Source: Lachnospiraceae bacterium UBA4316 (lineage in GTDB: Bacteria; Bacillota; Clostridia; Lachnospirales; Lachnospiraceae). From it: a stretch of DNA of 6,844 nucleotides. Location of the stretch: NCBI GenBank assembly GCA_002394535.1, contig DGUG01000086.1, forward strand, positions 1-6,844, given 5' to 3'. A model generated the notes under the pieces. It had not been told where the DNA came from and made no database searches. It saw only the letters and a program-made list of their open reading frames with translations. Positions 5,809 through 6,844 of the stretch are shown in pieces (positions within the stretch are counted from its first letter, which is position 1; every line of letters begins with the position of its first letter). The translations under genes and the position numbers were made by a program.

Positions 5809-6751
5809 TCTTTTCGATCCGCAGATATTCCTTCCATTCAAACACAGCCTCTACGGCCGCAATACCGACTTCTATCATGGAATCATCGGGCTCTCTTGTA
5901 GTAAGATGCTGGAGCCACATTCCGGGAGCCGACAATATCCTCACGAAAATATTATTGCTCCTTCCAGCAAGCCTTATTATCTCATATGAGATTGAAGCAA
6001 TCACCGGAATCAGCAGTATTCTTATGGCAATTCTGGCAAAGGGATCTTCCACCCTTATAAATATGAAGAGAATAACGCTGATAAATATTACAAAAAAGAG
6101 GAAACTCGTTCCGCACCGCTTATGCTCACGGGATGATTTTCTCACATTCTCAACAGTAAGCTCATGTCCGGTTTCTATGCAGTTGATGCACTTATGCTCG
6201 GCTCCGTGATACATAAATACCCTGCGGATATCTTTCATGCACGATATGAGCACAATGTATCCCACAAAGATCAATACACGTATTACTCCTTCAAGAACAG
6301 CCAGCGCGGTATCGCTGACTATAACCTTCGACAGAAGTCTTGAGAGATAATAGGGAAGCACAATAAACAGTCCTACCGCAATCGCTATGGAGAAAATCAC
6401 GGTTACCGTGGACAGTATTTTTTCGGTATGGTCTTTGAATATACGGTCAAGTATCTTGTCCTTCTTGTGGGTATCCTGCTCTTCCTCATAAAACTTGGCC
6501 GAGTAGTTGAGGGTTCTGATGCCGAGTATGAGGGAGTCAACAAAATTGAACACTCCGCGGATAAAAGGAATCCGGTTAAACGCCTTTGCGGGAGCAAAAG
6601 ATTCATACTCCTCTACAGCAACATCTATGTCCCCTTCGGGAGTACGCACTGCAACGGAATACTTGTCCTTATTCTTCATCATAATCCCTTCAAGAACAGC
6701 CTGACCGCCTATTCCCGAATATCTGGACTTTTTCTTCTTATTTTTTTTCAT
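5798..6751 (-). CDS. DUF1385 (YqhQ-family) integral membrane protein
   Basis: This 317-residue protein belongs to the DUF1385 family, whose Bacillus subtilis member is YqhQ and whose biochemical role is not known to me. Family landmarks are visible in order: GGQAVLEGIMM near residues 15-26, HGAEHK at 182-187, RCGTSFL at 212-218, and PGMWLQHLTTREPDD at 276-290. The N-terminus is very lysine-rich and probably cytoplasmic. Four hydrophobic segments fall at about 113-134, 150-171, 216-233 and 239-260, so it should sit in the cytoplasmic membrane. H182, H186, C188, C191 and C213 form a His/Cys cluster at a conserved spot that could bind a metal, though this is inference. The TAG stop lies inside the start of prmC (11-base overlap), which suggests translational coupling. 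An upstream GTG at 6757 would add two residues but lacks its own ribosome binding site. Confidence 0.9.
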   Translation of the reverse strand: MKKNKKKKSRYSGIGGQAVLEGIMMKNKDKYSVAVRTPEGDIDVAVEEYESFAPAKAFNRIPFIRGVFNFVDSLILGIRTLNYSAKFYEEEQDTHKKDKILDRIFKDHTEKILSTVTVIFSIAIAVGLFIVLPYYLSRLLSKVIVSDTALAVLEGVIRVLIFVGYIVLISCMKDIRRVFMYHGAEHKCINCIETGHELTVENVRKSSREHKRCGTSFLFFVIFISVILFIFIRVEDPFARIAIRILLIPVIASISYEIIRLAGRSNNIFVRILSAPGMWLQHLTTREPDDSMIEVGIAAVEAVFEWKEYLRIEKNDL

Positions 6752-6754
6752 AAG

Positions 6755-6760
6755 CACCTT
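6755..6760 (-). promoter_or_regulatory. Ribosome binding site deciding the DUF1385 gene start
   Basis: AAGGTG lies just before the ATG at 6751, with 5 bases between AAGG and the ATG. The alternative GTG start at 6757 is part of this same AAGGTG, so it would have no binding site of its own. This favours the ATG. No convincing -35/-10 pair was found between the terminator and this site. TATTAT at about 6775-6780 is a possible -10 box but lacks a good -35 partner. Confidence 0.6.
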
Positions 6761-6782
6761 GGATGTTTATTGCGATAATAAA

Positions 6783-6804
6783 AATGAGTGCCGAAGCACT
6801 CATT
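6783..6804 (-). terminator. Rho-independent terminator after rpmE
   Basis: A 9-bp perfect stem (AATGAGTGC with GCACTCATT) encloses the four-base loop TTCG as read on the minus strand, giving the very stable C(UUCG)G tetraloop. A run of Ts follows on the minus strand (about 6779-6784). It begins 8 bases after the rpmE stop. The plus strand also has GTTTTT just after the stem, so the structure could act in both directions, although no plus-strand gene is seen here. It should insulate the short, highly expressed rpmE transcript from the genes to the left. Confidence 0.88.
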
Positions 6805-6811
6805 GTTTTTC

Positions 6812-6844
6812 TTATTTAACGCCGTACTTCTTGTTGAACTTATC
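6812..6844 (-). CDS. rpmE: 50S ribosomal protein L31, C-terminal end only (partial)
   Basis: Only the last ten codons and the TAA stop lie in the window; the rest is beyond the right edge. The readable end is DKFNKKYGVK-stop, which matches the usual C-terminus of bacterial L31, where a basic FNKKYG-type tail is typical. L31 is a small protein of the large ribosomal subunit. Two further points support the call: a strong terminator follows directly, and rpmE commonly precedes a DUF1385 gene, prmC and prfA in Clostridia. With so few residues the identification rests on tail plus context. Whether it is the zinc-binding or zinc-free type of L31 cannot be seen, because the cysteines would be upstream. 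Confidence 0.8.
   Translation of the reverse strand, partial: DKFNKKYGVK

Noticed and set aside
5809..5841. prmC start at the TTG at 5841
   Set aside because: The ATG at 5808 gives the standard PrmC N-terminus and length; the added 11 residues look like out-of-frame reading of the upstream gene.

Overview
The window looks like part of a chromosome from a Clostridia-class Firmicute, most likely a member of the Lachnospiraceae. This is inferred from gene order, protein style and the strong AGGAGG-type ribosome binding sites; no species is assigned. Everything recognisable is on the minus strand, so transcription runs from right to left. The order is end of rpmE (ribosomal protein L31), terminator, DUF1385/YqhQ-family membrane protein, prmC (release factor glutamine methyltransferase), prfA (release factor 1), then two half-size ABC exporter genes. 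Only 10 codons of rpmE are present.

The right part (about 3850-6844) is a conserved translation-termination cluster. PrmC methylates the glutamine of the GGQ loop of RF1, and the two genes are adjacent with a 24-base gap. The upstream membrane-protein gene overlaps prmC by 11 bases. A stem-loop with a cUUCGg tetraloop separates rpmE from this cluster. The first codons of prmC hold two strong back-to-back inverted repeats.

The left part (55-3826) encodes a heterodimeric ABC exporter of the TM287/288, LmrCD and BmrCD type. The first subunit has a degenerate ATP site (Asp for the catalytic Glu, Gln for the switch His) but a normal signature motif. The second has the intact catalytic residues but an LSQGQ signature. 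Together they would form one active and one degenerate nucleotide site. The pair starts only 26 bases after prfA with no visible terminator, so it is probably read through from the termination cluster.

The most unusual item lies at the junction of the two ABC genes. A 79-base double-hairpin element (2015-2093) sits between two perfect 8-base direct repeats, CCGCTGTT (2007-2014 and 2094-2101). Element plus one repeat is 87 bases, exactly 29 codons. It has therefore lengthened the C-terminus of the first ABC subunit in frame (N576 to H604), and removing it restores a plain short tail. This has the signature of a small non-autonomous mobile repeat (MITE-like or palindromic element) that inserted with an 8-base target duplication, stopping just short of the second gene's ribosome binding site.

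There is no gene-free stretch longer than about 60 bases. I see no tRNA, rRNA, CRISPR array, riboswitch or transposase gene.
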